Assembly: GCA_910587705.1 (NCBI GenBank)
Contig: CAJUMX010000005.1
Span: 1-64,000, forward strand
Direction: 5' to 3'
DNA from: an uncultured Oscillibacter sp.
GTDB taxonomy: Bacteria; Bacillota; Clostridia; Oscillospirales; Oscillospiraceae
DNA length: 64,000 nt
Below, piece by piece: positions 1 through 6,502 of the stretch. Position 1 is the stretch's first letter, and each line of letters opens with the position of its first letter. The translations under genes were made by a program, and so were the position numbers. The notes beneath the pieces were generated by a model. The model saw only the letters and a list, made by a program, of their open reading frames with translations. It did no database searches and had not been told where the DNA came from.

Positions 1-33
1 TTTCGATTTCTTTTCGAATTCGACTTTTTTCAC
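1..33 (-). CDS. Possible 5' end of a leftward gene, cut by the window edge
   Basis: A GTG at 33..31 opens a leftward frame reading VKKVEFEKKSK up to the edge. A GGGAGG element lies upstream near 49-54, about 13 bases away, which is long for a ribosome site. A good leftward promoter lies at 66-95. Only 11 codons are visible, so no product can be named and the call is tentative. Confidence 0.25.
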   Translation of the reverse strand, partial: MKKVEFEKKSK

Positions 34-65
34 TTGACGCCGCCGTCCTCCCGGATAGCTTTGCT

Positions 66-95
66 AGATTACCACGCTATACCCTGTTTTGTCAA
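66..95 (-). promoter_or_regulatory. Promoter reading left out of the window
   Basis: On the minus strand TTGACA (95..90) is followed after 18 bases by TAATCT (71..66), a good sigma-A type promoter. It points at the possible gene start at position 33. Confidence 0.5.
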
Positions 96-207
96 TCCCC
101 TTTTTTCTCTTTTTTCGCCTTTTTTGGAAAATAACGGCGAATCGACCATATTCCAGTATGACCTCTATGCAGTTCCAACAAGTCCAGATAATCTCCCGAA
201 AAAACAA

Positions 208-237
208 CAGGCCGGTTTCCCTTGGAAAACCGGCCTG
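208..237 (-). terminator. Intrinsic terminator of the dusB/sigma/anti-sigma operon
   Basis: An 11-bp perfect stem (208-218 with 227-237) closes an 8-base loop. On the minus strand it is followed by a T-rich run (CTGTTGTTTTTT), just past the anti-sigma stop codon. Confidence 0.75.
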
Positions 238-264
238 AACCGTGGCGCTTCTTAAAATACTTCA

Positions 265-1092
265 TTATAGGAACGGCCCCGTCACCAGCACTAGGAAGCT
301 CCCTTCCGCCTCTTCCGGCAACTCCTCCTGCCGCCCCAAGGCCTCCAGCAGCGCCCGGTATTCTTCGGCGCTCAACTCATAAAGGCGCTCCTCACCCTTT
401 TCCCATATGGGGTCCAAGTCCTCTAGCCGCCCTCCGGCCTCTTCCGCCGTCAGGCATAGTGCCTCCTCTGGGATGGCTCCATCCATGGCGGCCTCCGGGG
501 CGGCGGCCAGGGCGATTTTCTCTTCCTTCTGCAATTCCGCGTCATCCATTTCCGCCGTCCGCATGGAGGCGCTCCGCTTCGGCGCAGCTTCTGCGGGCGC
601 TTCTGGCGCAGCTTCTGGCAGCACCGTATGCGCGGCAACCCCCGCTTCATGCTCTTCTACCAGACTCTCCTCGGCGCCGTCAATCTCCATACAGTTGTAA
701 AGCACGGCTTCCCCTTGCTCTTCCCCTGACGACACGCCGTTTAGGCCACCGCCAGGTCCGGTTCGAACCAGAATCACCAGAGCGCAGCAGGCCGCCAGAG
801 CGGCAATCGTCCCAGCCCAGCGCCGGGTGGAGCGCCGTTTCAGCTCCACGACCTTCCCTTCCCTGGCGGAGGATTCTCGAATCCGCTCCATCACACCTTC
901 GGCAAAGCCCTCCGGCACCACGGTGTCCTCCACATCTAAAAATCCGGCGCGAATGGCTAGCACGTCGTCCACATAGGCCCGACAGCCAGGGCAGTCCTCC
1001 AGATGGTTCCGCACCTGCTCCATCTCCGCTGCCGGCAGCTCCCCGTCTACGAATAGGTCCAACAGGGCCGCGTATTCTTCACAGTATTTCAT
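265..1092 (-). CDS. Anti-sigma factor with N-terminal zinc finger
   Basis: 275 aa. The N-terminus carries an anti-sigma zinc-finger signature (His-x3-Cys-x2-Cys in RNHLEDCPGCRAYVDD, about residues 27-42), as in proteins that hold ECF sigma factors inactive at the membrane. One membrane segment follows at about residues 92-110 (TIAALAACCALVILV), then an Ala/Glu-rich outer region of about 160 residues with no recognised domain. The start overlaps the end of the sigma gene by four bases (ATGA), so the two are translationally coupled. The inferred job is to bind the product of 1089-1697 and release it on an unknown envelope signal. Confidence 0.85.
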   Translation of the reverse strand: MKYCEEYAALLDLFVDGELPAAEMEQVRNHLEDCPGCRAYVDDVLAIRAGFLDVEDTVVPEGFAEGVMERIRESSAREGKVVELKRRSTRRWAGTIAALAACCALVILVRTGPGGGLNGVSSGEEQGEAVLYNCMEIDGAEESLVEEHEAGVAAHTVLPEAAPEAPAEAAPKRSASMRTAEMDDAELQKEEKIALAAAPEAAMDGAIPEEALCLTAEEAGGRLEDLDPIWEKGEERLYELSAEEYRALLEALGRQEELPEEAEGSFLVLVTGPFL

Positions 1093-1697
1093 GAACGGCC
1101 CTCCTTTCCTGTCTGTTTAGACGGAGGCGGCGGAGAAAAGTTCCCCCGCTCCAGCAAAAAACTCCGCAGCTTTTTCCGCCCCCGGTTGATGCGGGATTTC
1201 ACCGTCCCGATATCCACGTTTAAGACTTGGCCGATCTCGTCATAGCGCAGCTGCTGGATTTCCCGCAGCACCAGCGCCGCCCGATACTCCGGCGGCAGGG
1301 CCTGAAGGCCCGCCTCGATCCGCTCCCGCAGCTCCTGCCGCTCCGCCTCCTCCTGGGGGGAGGGAAGGGGGGACGGAAGGTCCAGGTTTAACTCCTCATC
1401 ATCCAGAGAGACGGCAGTCTGCCGCTTTCCCTCCCGGCGCAGCAGGTCCACGCAGGCGTTGGAGGCCAGCCGGTAAATCCAGGTGGAAAAGCTGCTGTCC
1501 CCCCGAAAATTCTTCAAACCGCGCCACGCCGCGAAAAATGCCTCTTGGGCAGCCTCGGCGGCGTCCTCCGGATTTTTGCACATCCGCTGGGTCAGGGCCA
1601 GGACCCGTTTTTCATAGAGCCGGACCAGCTCCTCAAAGGCCCCCTGGTCTCCCTCCCGGGCAGCGGCAATCCATTTCTGCTCCCGCAAGTCCGTCAT
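1089..1697 (-). CDS. ECF-type RNA polymerase sigma factor
   Basis: 202 aa. Region 2 spans about residues 18-90 (the DAAEAAQEAFFAAWRGL helix and FSTWIYRLASNACVDLLRR). Region 4 lies at about 130-185 (LPPEYRAALVLREIQQLRYDEIG, with the GTVKSRINRGRKKLR recognition helix). There is an acidic, proline-rich linker between them and no extra C-terminal domain. The gene overlaps dusB upstream and the anti-sigma gene downstream by four bases each, so it is expected to be made with both from the dusB promoter. No second promoter that could autoregulate it was visible inside dusB, though one was not searched for rigorously. Confidence 0.92.
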   Translation of the reverse strand: MTDLREQKWIAAAREGDQGAFEELVRLYEKRVLALTQRMCKNPEDAAEAAQEAFFAAWRGLKNFRGDSSFSTWIYRLASNACVDLLRREGKRQTAVSLDDEELNLDLPSPLPSPQEEAERQELRERIEAGLQALPPEYRAALVLREIQQLRYDEIGQVLNVDIGTVKSRINRGRKKLRSFLLERGNFSPPPPSKQTGKEGRS

Positions 1698-2686
1698 CGT
1701 CGTTCCTCCCGCTCGTCTCGGAGGTCCCGTTTTATGCCTTGGGTCACCCGGTAGACATCCTCCAACGTATTCATCCGGACAATCTGCTCCTTATAATAAT
1801 TCGCGTGAGGCACGCCTTTAAGATACCAGCAGTAATGCCGCCGGGCCTCCAAAATTGCCACCCGCTCGCCTTTATATTCCGCCGCCAGTTCAAACTGCCG
1901 CACGGCCAAATCGCACCGCTCCGCCAGAGGCGGCAACGGCGGAATAGGCTCCCCCTCCAGCACGGCCTTCGCCTGCTGAAAAATCCAGGGATTCCCGAAG
2001 CAGCCCCGTCCAATCATCGCCATATCCGCCTTGGTGTGCTGGAGAATCCGGGCCGCGTCCTCCGGCTTCCAGATATCACCGTTGGCGATGACAGGGATGG
2101 ACACCGCCTCCTTGACGGCCCGGATGCAGTTCCAATCCGCCTGGCCCCCGTAAACCTGGGCCCGGGTCCGGCCATGGACCGCCACAGCAGAGGCCCCGGC
2201 CTGCTCCAGAACCCGGGCAAACTCCACACAGTTGCAGCTGCCCAGGTCCCAGCCCCGGCGGAACTTGGCGGTAACCGGGGTGGAGGGCAGCGCCTTTACC
2301 ACGGCCTCCACAATGCGCCCCGCCTTCTCCGGGTCTTTCATCAGGGCCGCGCCGTCGCCATTGTTGACGATTTTCCCCATAGGGCAGCCCATGTTGATGT
2401 CCAGAATATCCGCCCCAGTGCATTCCATGGCGATTTGGGCAGCCTCAGCCATGCAGGCCGGGTCGCTGCCGAAGATCTGAACGGCGGCAGGGTGTTCCCC
2501 GGGGAACTGCCGCAGGAGGGAGAAGGTTTTCTTGTCCTTGTAGCAGAGGGCCTTCGAGGAGATCAGCTCCGTGCAGGTATAGCCCGCCCCCAGCTCCGCG
2601 CAGAGCTGGCGGAAGGCAGCGTCGGTAACGCCGGCCATAGGGGCCAATGCCAGTTTTGAAAAAATGGACACACTTCCAATGTTCAT
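1694..2686 (-). CDS. dusB: tRNA-dihydrouridine synthase (DusB-like)
   Basis: 330 aa. FMN/NADPH enzyme that reduces uridine to dihydrouridine in the tRNA D-loop. The N-terminus has the family motif LALAPMAGVTD (FMN/phosphate region). The catalytic loop has DINMGCPMGKIV with the conserved Cys, followed by TAKFRRGWD, AVHGRTR and MIGRGCFGNPW. The ATG at 2686 is preferred over an upstream in-frame start because an AGGAG site lies 10 bases before it and the extension has no Dus similarity. It is first gene of an operon with the ECF sigma and anti-sigma genes. A second Dus-family gene lies at 36769-37746. Confidence 0.93.
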   Translation of the reverse strand: MNIGSVSIFSKLALAPMAGVTDAAFRQLCAELGAGYTCTELISSKALCYKDKKTFSLLRQFPGEHPAAVQIFGSDPACMAEAAQIAMECTGADILDINMGCPMGKIVNNGDGAALMKDPEKAGRIVEAVVKALPSTPVTAKFRRGWDLGSCNCVEFARVLEQAGASAVAVHGRTRAQVYGGQADWNCIRAVKEAVSIPVIANGDIWKPEDAARILQHTKADMAMIGRGCFGNPWIFQQAKAVLEGEPIPPLPPLAERCDLAVRQFELAAEYKGERVAILEARRHYCWYLKGVPHANYYKEQIVRMNTLEDVYRVTQGIKRDLRDEREERR

Positions 2687-2737
2687 AGAACGGAACTCCT
2701 CTCCTCCCCCGCCAGAGGGAAGGGTTTTGATGCTTGC

Positions 2738-2766
2738 ATCATAGCACGGATTTGGGGAAATGTCCA
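2738..2766 (-). promoter_or_regulatory. Promoter of dusB operon
   Basis: On the minus strand TGGACA (2766..2761), 17 bases, TATGAT (2743..2738), about 50 bases before the dusB start. It is a near-consensus sigma-A promoter. The rest of the gap up to about 2950 shows nothing clear. Confidence 0.6.
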
Positions 2767-3006
2767 CTTTGAGGTTTCCGAGGCGGGATTTGCGCTCGTC
2801 CTGACAAGGGAGACGAAGGATGCGCAAGAGCCACCGCCGGTTTTGGCGGCATTTTTCCTTGCAGGTCTCCTCCGCAAGTCCCATTCCAGCCTCATTCCGT
2901 TACCGTTTTGTAACCATTTCCCATCCATTTCCCGAATCTTTTCCAGTCAAATCTTGTCCAAACGGGTCTAAAGTGGGGATAATTATACTCGCAAAGCCCG
3001 AAAGAC

Positions 3007-3036
3007 TTGACAAAAGTGGGGGTAAGGGTGTATACT
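3007..3036 (+). promoter_or_regulatory. Promoter of the 3D-domain gene
   Basis: TTGACA (3007-3012), 18-base spacer, TATACT (3031-3036). It sits about 175 bases before the start codon, leaving a long leader. A weaker element with the same AAAGTGGGG flank (TTGTCC then GATAAT near 2955-2983) lies just upstream. Confidence 0.7.
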
Positions 3037-3053
3037 GAGGCCAGTTTCTCATT

Positions 3054-3193
3054 GGTAACAAAAGTTACAAGTCGCCTGCTCCAACCAGGCGGCCGCCCAA
3101 TACTCCCCCAGCAGGGGACCCGCAGCGCCTCTCCGCTTCCTTCGAAGCGGCATGGGGAACGGGGCTTTTGCAAGGCCCCGCTGCGAAATTACC
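3054..3193 (+). ncRNA. Structured 5' leader RNA, class unknown
   Basis: Between the promoter and the 3D-domain gene, about 140 bases fold into several perfect stems. A long-range GGTAA/TTACC pairing (3054-3058 with 3189-3193) competes with a local GTAAC-AAAA-GTTAC hairpin (3055-3068). CGCCTG/CAGGCG pair at 3073-3091 and CCCC/GGGG at 3106-3117. A three-way junction is closed by CGCAGCG/CGCTGCG (3121-3127 with 3179-3185) and holds arms at 3133-3150 and 3161-3179, with CATGGGGAAC in the junction. The mutually exclusive GGTAA pairings could form a switch. It does not carry the conserved words of the ydaO (c-di-AMP) class that often precedes such genes. Confidence 0.4.
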
Positions 3194-3212
3194 TTATTAG
3201 GAGGGTATTCAC

Positions 3213-4295
3213 GTGAACGCTGACCAACAACCAAGTCTCTTATACGCCCTTTGCCGGCGCGGCGGCATGCTGTTGTTCTGCCTGCTCGTCGCCACCGTCA
3301 CCGGCCTTTCCGCCACCGGCTGGGCCGACTCCCTGTTCCTCATCACCGGGACGGAGGAGGAGGCCGCCATTATCCTGGACCCGGACCAGAAGGACCCCCC
3401 TGATCTGTCCTCCCAGATGGTTTACGTCTCCAACGGCAGCCGGGGCTATGACATCACCTTGCAGGACAACACCACCGTCACCGTCCGGCACGAGGGTTCC
3501 GCCGTCACCATTCTGTCCCATAAGGAGAGCGTTTCCTCCCTGCTTGCCCGCCTCCACATTTACCCCAGCCCCTTGGAGATGATCGGCGTCAAGCTCTCCG
3601 AGTCCGGCGTGGAGGTAAACGTCGCCTCCGAGCTGACCTATTATGATTATGTCACCGAAACCGCCCCCTTCGCCACCCAGCGGGTCGCCAATCCCGAGAT
3701 GCTGGAGGGCGAGGAAAAGGTGGTCCAAGAGGGTGCCAACGGCGTGCGCTCCTCTGTCTACGAGGTGGTCTGGTCCAACGGGGCCCAGCTCTCCCGCCAG
3801 TTCGTGGAGGAGCTGGACACCACTGCCGTGGACCGGATTGTGGAATACGGCACCGCCAAACCGAAGCCAAAGCCCTCCGAGACCAAACAGGATCCGGATG
3901 ACATTCTGGCGGAGCACGGCGAAACCGGCGGCGGCATCGCCAACGTCTCGGAGAACGCTGACGGCAGCGGAACCCTGACCTTAAAGGACGGTACCGTGCT
4001 GAATTACTCCGGCGTCCGCTCCATGACCGCCACCGCCTACACCACCGGACACGGCGGCGTGGGCACCCGTACCGCCAGCGGAACCGCTGTCCACGTGGGC
4101 TCCGTAGCCGTGGACAAGAGCGTCATCCCCCTGGGTACCCGCATGTATATTGTGGCTGGTGGAAACGTGGTTTACGGGCTGGCCGTGGCGGAGGATACCG
4201 GCGTCAAGGGCAACAAAATCGACCTCTACTACGACACCTATGAAGAGTGTATCCAGTTCGGCAGGCGCTCCTGCACCGTCTATATTCTGGAATAA
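3213..4295 (+). CDS. Exported 3D-domain cell-wall protein
   Basis: 360 aa, GTG start preceded by TAGGAGGG. An N-terminal signal or anchor helix (about residues 18-38) is followed by a YabE/RpfB-like region (short DUF348-like and G5-like stretches, about 60-215) and a linker. The C-terminal 3D domain (about 270-360) contains MTATAYTTG, GTRTASGTAV, IPLGTRMYI and AVAEDTG...KIDLYYDT, including the three conserved Asp of the double-psi-barrel fold shared with MltA-type lytic transglycosylases. The inferred role is peptidoglycan remodelling outside the membrane. It is monocistronic, with its own promoter, long leader and terminator. Confidence 0.88.
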   Translation: MNADQQPSLLYALCRRGGMLLFCLLVATVTGLSATGWADSLFLITGTEEEAAIILDPDQKDPPDLSSQMVYVSNGSRGYDITLQDNTTVTVRHEGSAVTILSHKESVSSLLARLHIYPSPLEMIGVKLSESGVEVNVASELTYYDYVTETAPFATQRVANPEMLEGEEKVVQEGANGVRSSVYEVVWSNGAQLSRQFVEELDTTAVDRIVEYGTAKPKPKPSETKQDPDDILAEHGETGGGIANVSENADGSGTLTLKDGTVLNYSGVRSMTATAYTTGHGGVGTRTASGTAVHVGSVAVDKSVIPLGTRMYIVAGGNVVYGLAVAEDTGVKGNKIDLYYDTYEECIQFGRRSCTVYILE

Positions 4296-4303
4296 CCATC
4301 TGG

Positions 4304-4332
4304 AAACCCCCGGCTTTTTGGCCGGGGGTTTT
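4304..4332 (+). terminator. Intrinsic terminator after the 3D-domain gene
   Basis: AAACCCCCGGC pairs with GCCGGGGGTTTT across a short T-rich loop, eight bases after the stop codon, and ends in TTTT. Confidence 0.8.
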
Positions 4333-4408
4333 CCGATTTTGGGAACCGTCTTTGCGAATCCTCCCAAGCCGGGGGCGGAATCCCGCTGGGAACTGTCAAT
4401 TTTGTCAA

Positions 4409-4437
4409 TTGCAGTCCGGCCTGGAAATCGATACAAT
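4409..4437 (+). promoter_or_regulatory. Promoter of the purine operon
   Basis: TTGCAG (4409-4414), 17 bases, TACAAT (4432-4437), ahead of the GntR-type gene that starts the operon. Confidence 0.6.
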
Positions 4438-4449
4438 AGGTATGACCTA
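4437..4449 (+). promoter_or_regulatory. Probable operator of the GntR-type regulator
   Basis: Perfect inverted repeat TAGGT-ATG-ACCTA directly after the -10 box, covering the expected transcription start. The position and short arms suit a GntR-family repressor, so autoregulation of the purine operon is inferred. Confidence 0.5.
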
Positions 4450-4506
4450 TTCCACGGATGAATCGAGCGTTTTTTCCGGAATCTTCATCACAACGAGGTG
4501 CTTGGA

Positions 4507-5235
4507 ATGAACAACAGTCACATCTCCCATACCAAGGCCATCCGCGCCCAGCTGCTGGCGGCTATGCGCGACGGCGAATACGCCCACCGGGAGCGCCTGC
4601 CCCGGGAGAGCGTGCTCTGTGTCAAGCTGGGCATCAGCCGCACCCAGCTGCGGGATATCCTGGCCTCCCTGGAGCGGGAGGGCTTCATTACCCGCCGCCA
4701 CGGGGTGGGCACCATCATCAACCGTCACGTGCTGGACGTCCACACCCGAATGGACATTGAGGTGGAGTTCCTGGACATGATTCGCCAGAACGGCTTCACC
4801 CCGGCGGTGGCCTCCATCCGCTTTTGGGAGGAGCCGGCGGACGAAACGACCGCCGCCCAGCTCCAGCTCCCAGAGGGAACCCCCATGCTCCGGGTCTCCC
4901 GCCTCTGCACCGCCGATGGCCGCCCCGCCATCTACTGCGAGGATGTCATTGAAAAGGCCCTGATCCGGGAGCACTACACGGAGGAGGATTTAAAGCCCCC
5001 CATCTTCCACTTCCTCCAGCAGTCCTGCGGCATATATCCCTACTTGGACCTGACAGACCTCCGGGCCGTCCCGGCGGACGAGAAGCTGGCGGACGTTCTC
5101 CAGGTTCCCGTGGGCACACCCCTGCTCTATATGGAGGAGGTGGACTTCGACATCGACGGCAAGCCGGTGTTCTGCTCCGCCGAATACTTTGCCGACGGCA
5201 TTTTCCGTCACACGGTTTTACGAAAGAAGCTGTAA
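4507..5235 (+). CDS. GntR/HutC-family regulator with UTRA domain
   Basis: 242 aa. The winged helix-turn-helix is at about residues 8-75 (RLPRESVLCVKLGISRTQLRDIL, then EREGFITRRHGVGTIIN). A UTRA ligand-binding domain follows at about 90-240 (LQLPEGTPMLRVSRLCTADGRPAIYCED; VGTPLLYMEEVDFDIDGKPVFCSAEYFADG). The ATG at 4507 is chosen because GAGGTG sits six bases upstream, and the GTG inside that site is rejected. It is the first gene of the purine operon, 19 bases before purE, so it is inferred to regulate purine synthesis and itself through the palindrome at 4437. The effector is unknown, since UTRA domains bind varied small molecules. Confidence 0.85.
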   Translation: MNNSHISHTKAIRAQLLAAMRDGEYAHRERLPRESVLCVKLGISRTQLRDILASLEREGFITRRHGVGTIINRHVLDVHTRMDIEVEFLDMIRQNGFTPAVASIRFWEEPADETTAAQLQLPEGTPMLRVSRLCTADGRPAIYCEDVIEKALIREHYTEEDLKPPIFHFLQQSCGIYPYLDLTDLRAVPADEKLADVLQVPVGTPLLYMEEVDFDIDGKPVFCSAEYFADGIFRHTVLRKKL

Positions 5236-5254
5236 TTTGAAGGGAGAGCTTACA

Positions 5255-5743
5255 ATGAAAAAAGTTGCCGTACTCATGGGTTCCGATTCCGACTGGCCGG
5301 TAGTCCGAGCCGCCTGCGCCCAGCTGGACGCCTTCGGCATCCCCTACGAGGCCCATATCATGAGCGCCCACCGTAGTCCCGCCCAGGTGGCGGAGTTTGC
5401 CGCCTACGCCCGGAAAAGTGGCTTCGGCGTCATCATCTGCGCCGCCGGCATGGCCGCCCATCTGGCGGGGGCCGTGGCCGCCAACACCACCCTGCCCGTC
5501 ATCGGCATCCCCATGAAGGGGGGCGCCATGGACGGGCTGGACGCTTTATTAGCCACCGTCCAGATGCCCAGCGGCATCCCCGTGGCCACCGTGGCTCTCA
5601 ACGGGGCCAAAAACGCCGCCATCCTGGCCGCACAGATTCTGGCGGTGGAGGACACCAATCTAGCCGCTTGGCTGGACGCCGCCCGTCGGGACATGGCCGC
5701 CCAGATCGAGGAAAAGGACGCCGCCTTACAGGCGGAAATCTAA
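5255..5743 (+). CDS. purE: N5-carboxyaminoimidazole ribonucleotide mutase / AIR carboxylase PurE
   Basis: 162 aa, the usual PurE length. Motifs in order are MGSDSDWPV, IMSAHRSP (active-site His), AAGMAAHLAGAVAA, LPVIGIPM and TVQMPSGIPVATVAL. The loop reads AAGMAAHLAG rather than the GAGGAAHLPG of E. coli-type class I enzymes, a variant I associate with clostridia. No purK is present in this cluster, so this enzyme may carboxylate AIR directly, but that is inference. The ATG at 5255 follows GAAGGGAG. Confidence 0.93.
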   Translation: MKKVAVLMGSDSDWPVVRAACAQLDAFGIPYEAHIMSAHRSPAQVAEFAAYARKSGFGVIICAAGMAAHLAGAVAANTTLPVIGIPMKGGAMDGLDALLATVQMPSGIPVATVALNGAKNAAILAAQILAVEDTNLAAWLDAARRDMAAQIEEKDAALQAEI

Positions 5744-5788
5744 CCCGTTCTCAACCAATTTCTATCTTACTTGACGGAGGAATTTGAC

Positions 5789-6502
5789 ATGCAAAAGCTG
5801 GAACAGCTCTACGAGGGCAAGGCCAAGAAGGTCTTTCAAACCGACGACCCGAACCTGTACATTGTGGACTACAAGGACGACGCCACAGCCTTCAACGGCC
5901 TGAAAAAAGGCACCATCGTGGGAAAAGGCGTCATCAACAACCAAATGACCAACCGCTTCATGGCGAAGCTGGAGAAGGCCGGGGTCCCCACCCACTTTGT
6001 GGAGGAGCTCAGTGAGCGGGAGACCGTGGTGAAGAAGGTCTCCATCGTCCCCCTGGAGGTCATCATCCGGAATATTTCCGCCGGGTCCTTCGCCAAGCAC
6101 TATGGCGTGGAGGAGGGTATTGTCTTTGACGCCCCCACCATCGAGTTCTCCTATAAGAACGACGATTTGGGGGACCCTCTGCTGAACGAGTACCACGCCC
6201 TGGCCCTGAAGCTGGCCACTCCCGAGGAGATCGAAACCATTAAGCGCTACGCCTTCCAGGTCAACGACTTCCTCAAGGACTTCTGGGCCTCCTGCGGCGT
6301 GACCCTGGTGGACTTCAAGCTGGAGTTCGGCCGTTTGGACGACGGAACCATCGTCCTGGCGGACGAGATCAGCCCCGACACCTGCCGCCTGTGGGACTCG
6401 CAGACCCACGAGAAGCTGGACAAGGACCGCTTCCGCCGGGACCTGGGCGGCGTGGAGGACGCCTATGCCGAGGTCATGCGCCGGATGAACGAGGCGCTGT
6501 AA
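5789..6502 (+). CDS. purC: SAICAR synthase PurC
   Basis: 237 aa. ATP-dependent joining of aspartate to CAIR. Motifs seen are LYEGKAKKVF at the N-terminus, SIVPLEVIIRNISAGS (substrate site), VDFKLEFG and VLADEISPDTCRLWD near the C-terminus. The ATG at 5789 has GGAGG eight bases upstream. The stop overlaps the purF-like start (TAATG), so the two are translationally coupled. Confidence 0.95.
   Translation: MQKLEQLYEGKAKKVFQTDDPNLYIVDYKDDATAFNGLKKGTIVGKGVINNQMTNRFMAKLEKAGVPTHFVEELSERETVVKKVSIVPLEVIIRNISAGSFAKHYGVEEGIVFDAPTIEFSYKNDDLGDPLLNEYHALALKLATPEEIETIKRYAFQVNDFLKDFWASCGVTLVDFKLEFGRLDDGTIVLADEISPDTCRLWDSQTHEKLDKDRFRRDLGGVEDAYAEVMRRMNEAL

Noticed and set aside
222..1094. A 290-codon rightward frame opposite the anti-sigma gene
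   Set aside because: Pro/Arg/Ser-rich low-complexity translation fully antisense to a recognised protein.
2686..2884. Upstream extension of dusB by 66 codons
   Set aside because: A strong ribosome site precedes the internal ATG at 2686 and the extension has no similarity to Dus proteins; it also covers the predicted promoter.
3054..3193. c-di-AMP (ydaO) riboswitch
   Set aside because: The location fits, but the conserved words of that class (such as CCGAACCCG and CAGCTAACC) are absent. Kept as unassigned structured RNA.
6391..6501. Upstream extension of the PurF-like protein
   Set aside because: It would overlap purC by more than 100 bases and adds no Cys at the right place; the TAATG junction with purC is the natural start.
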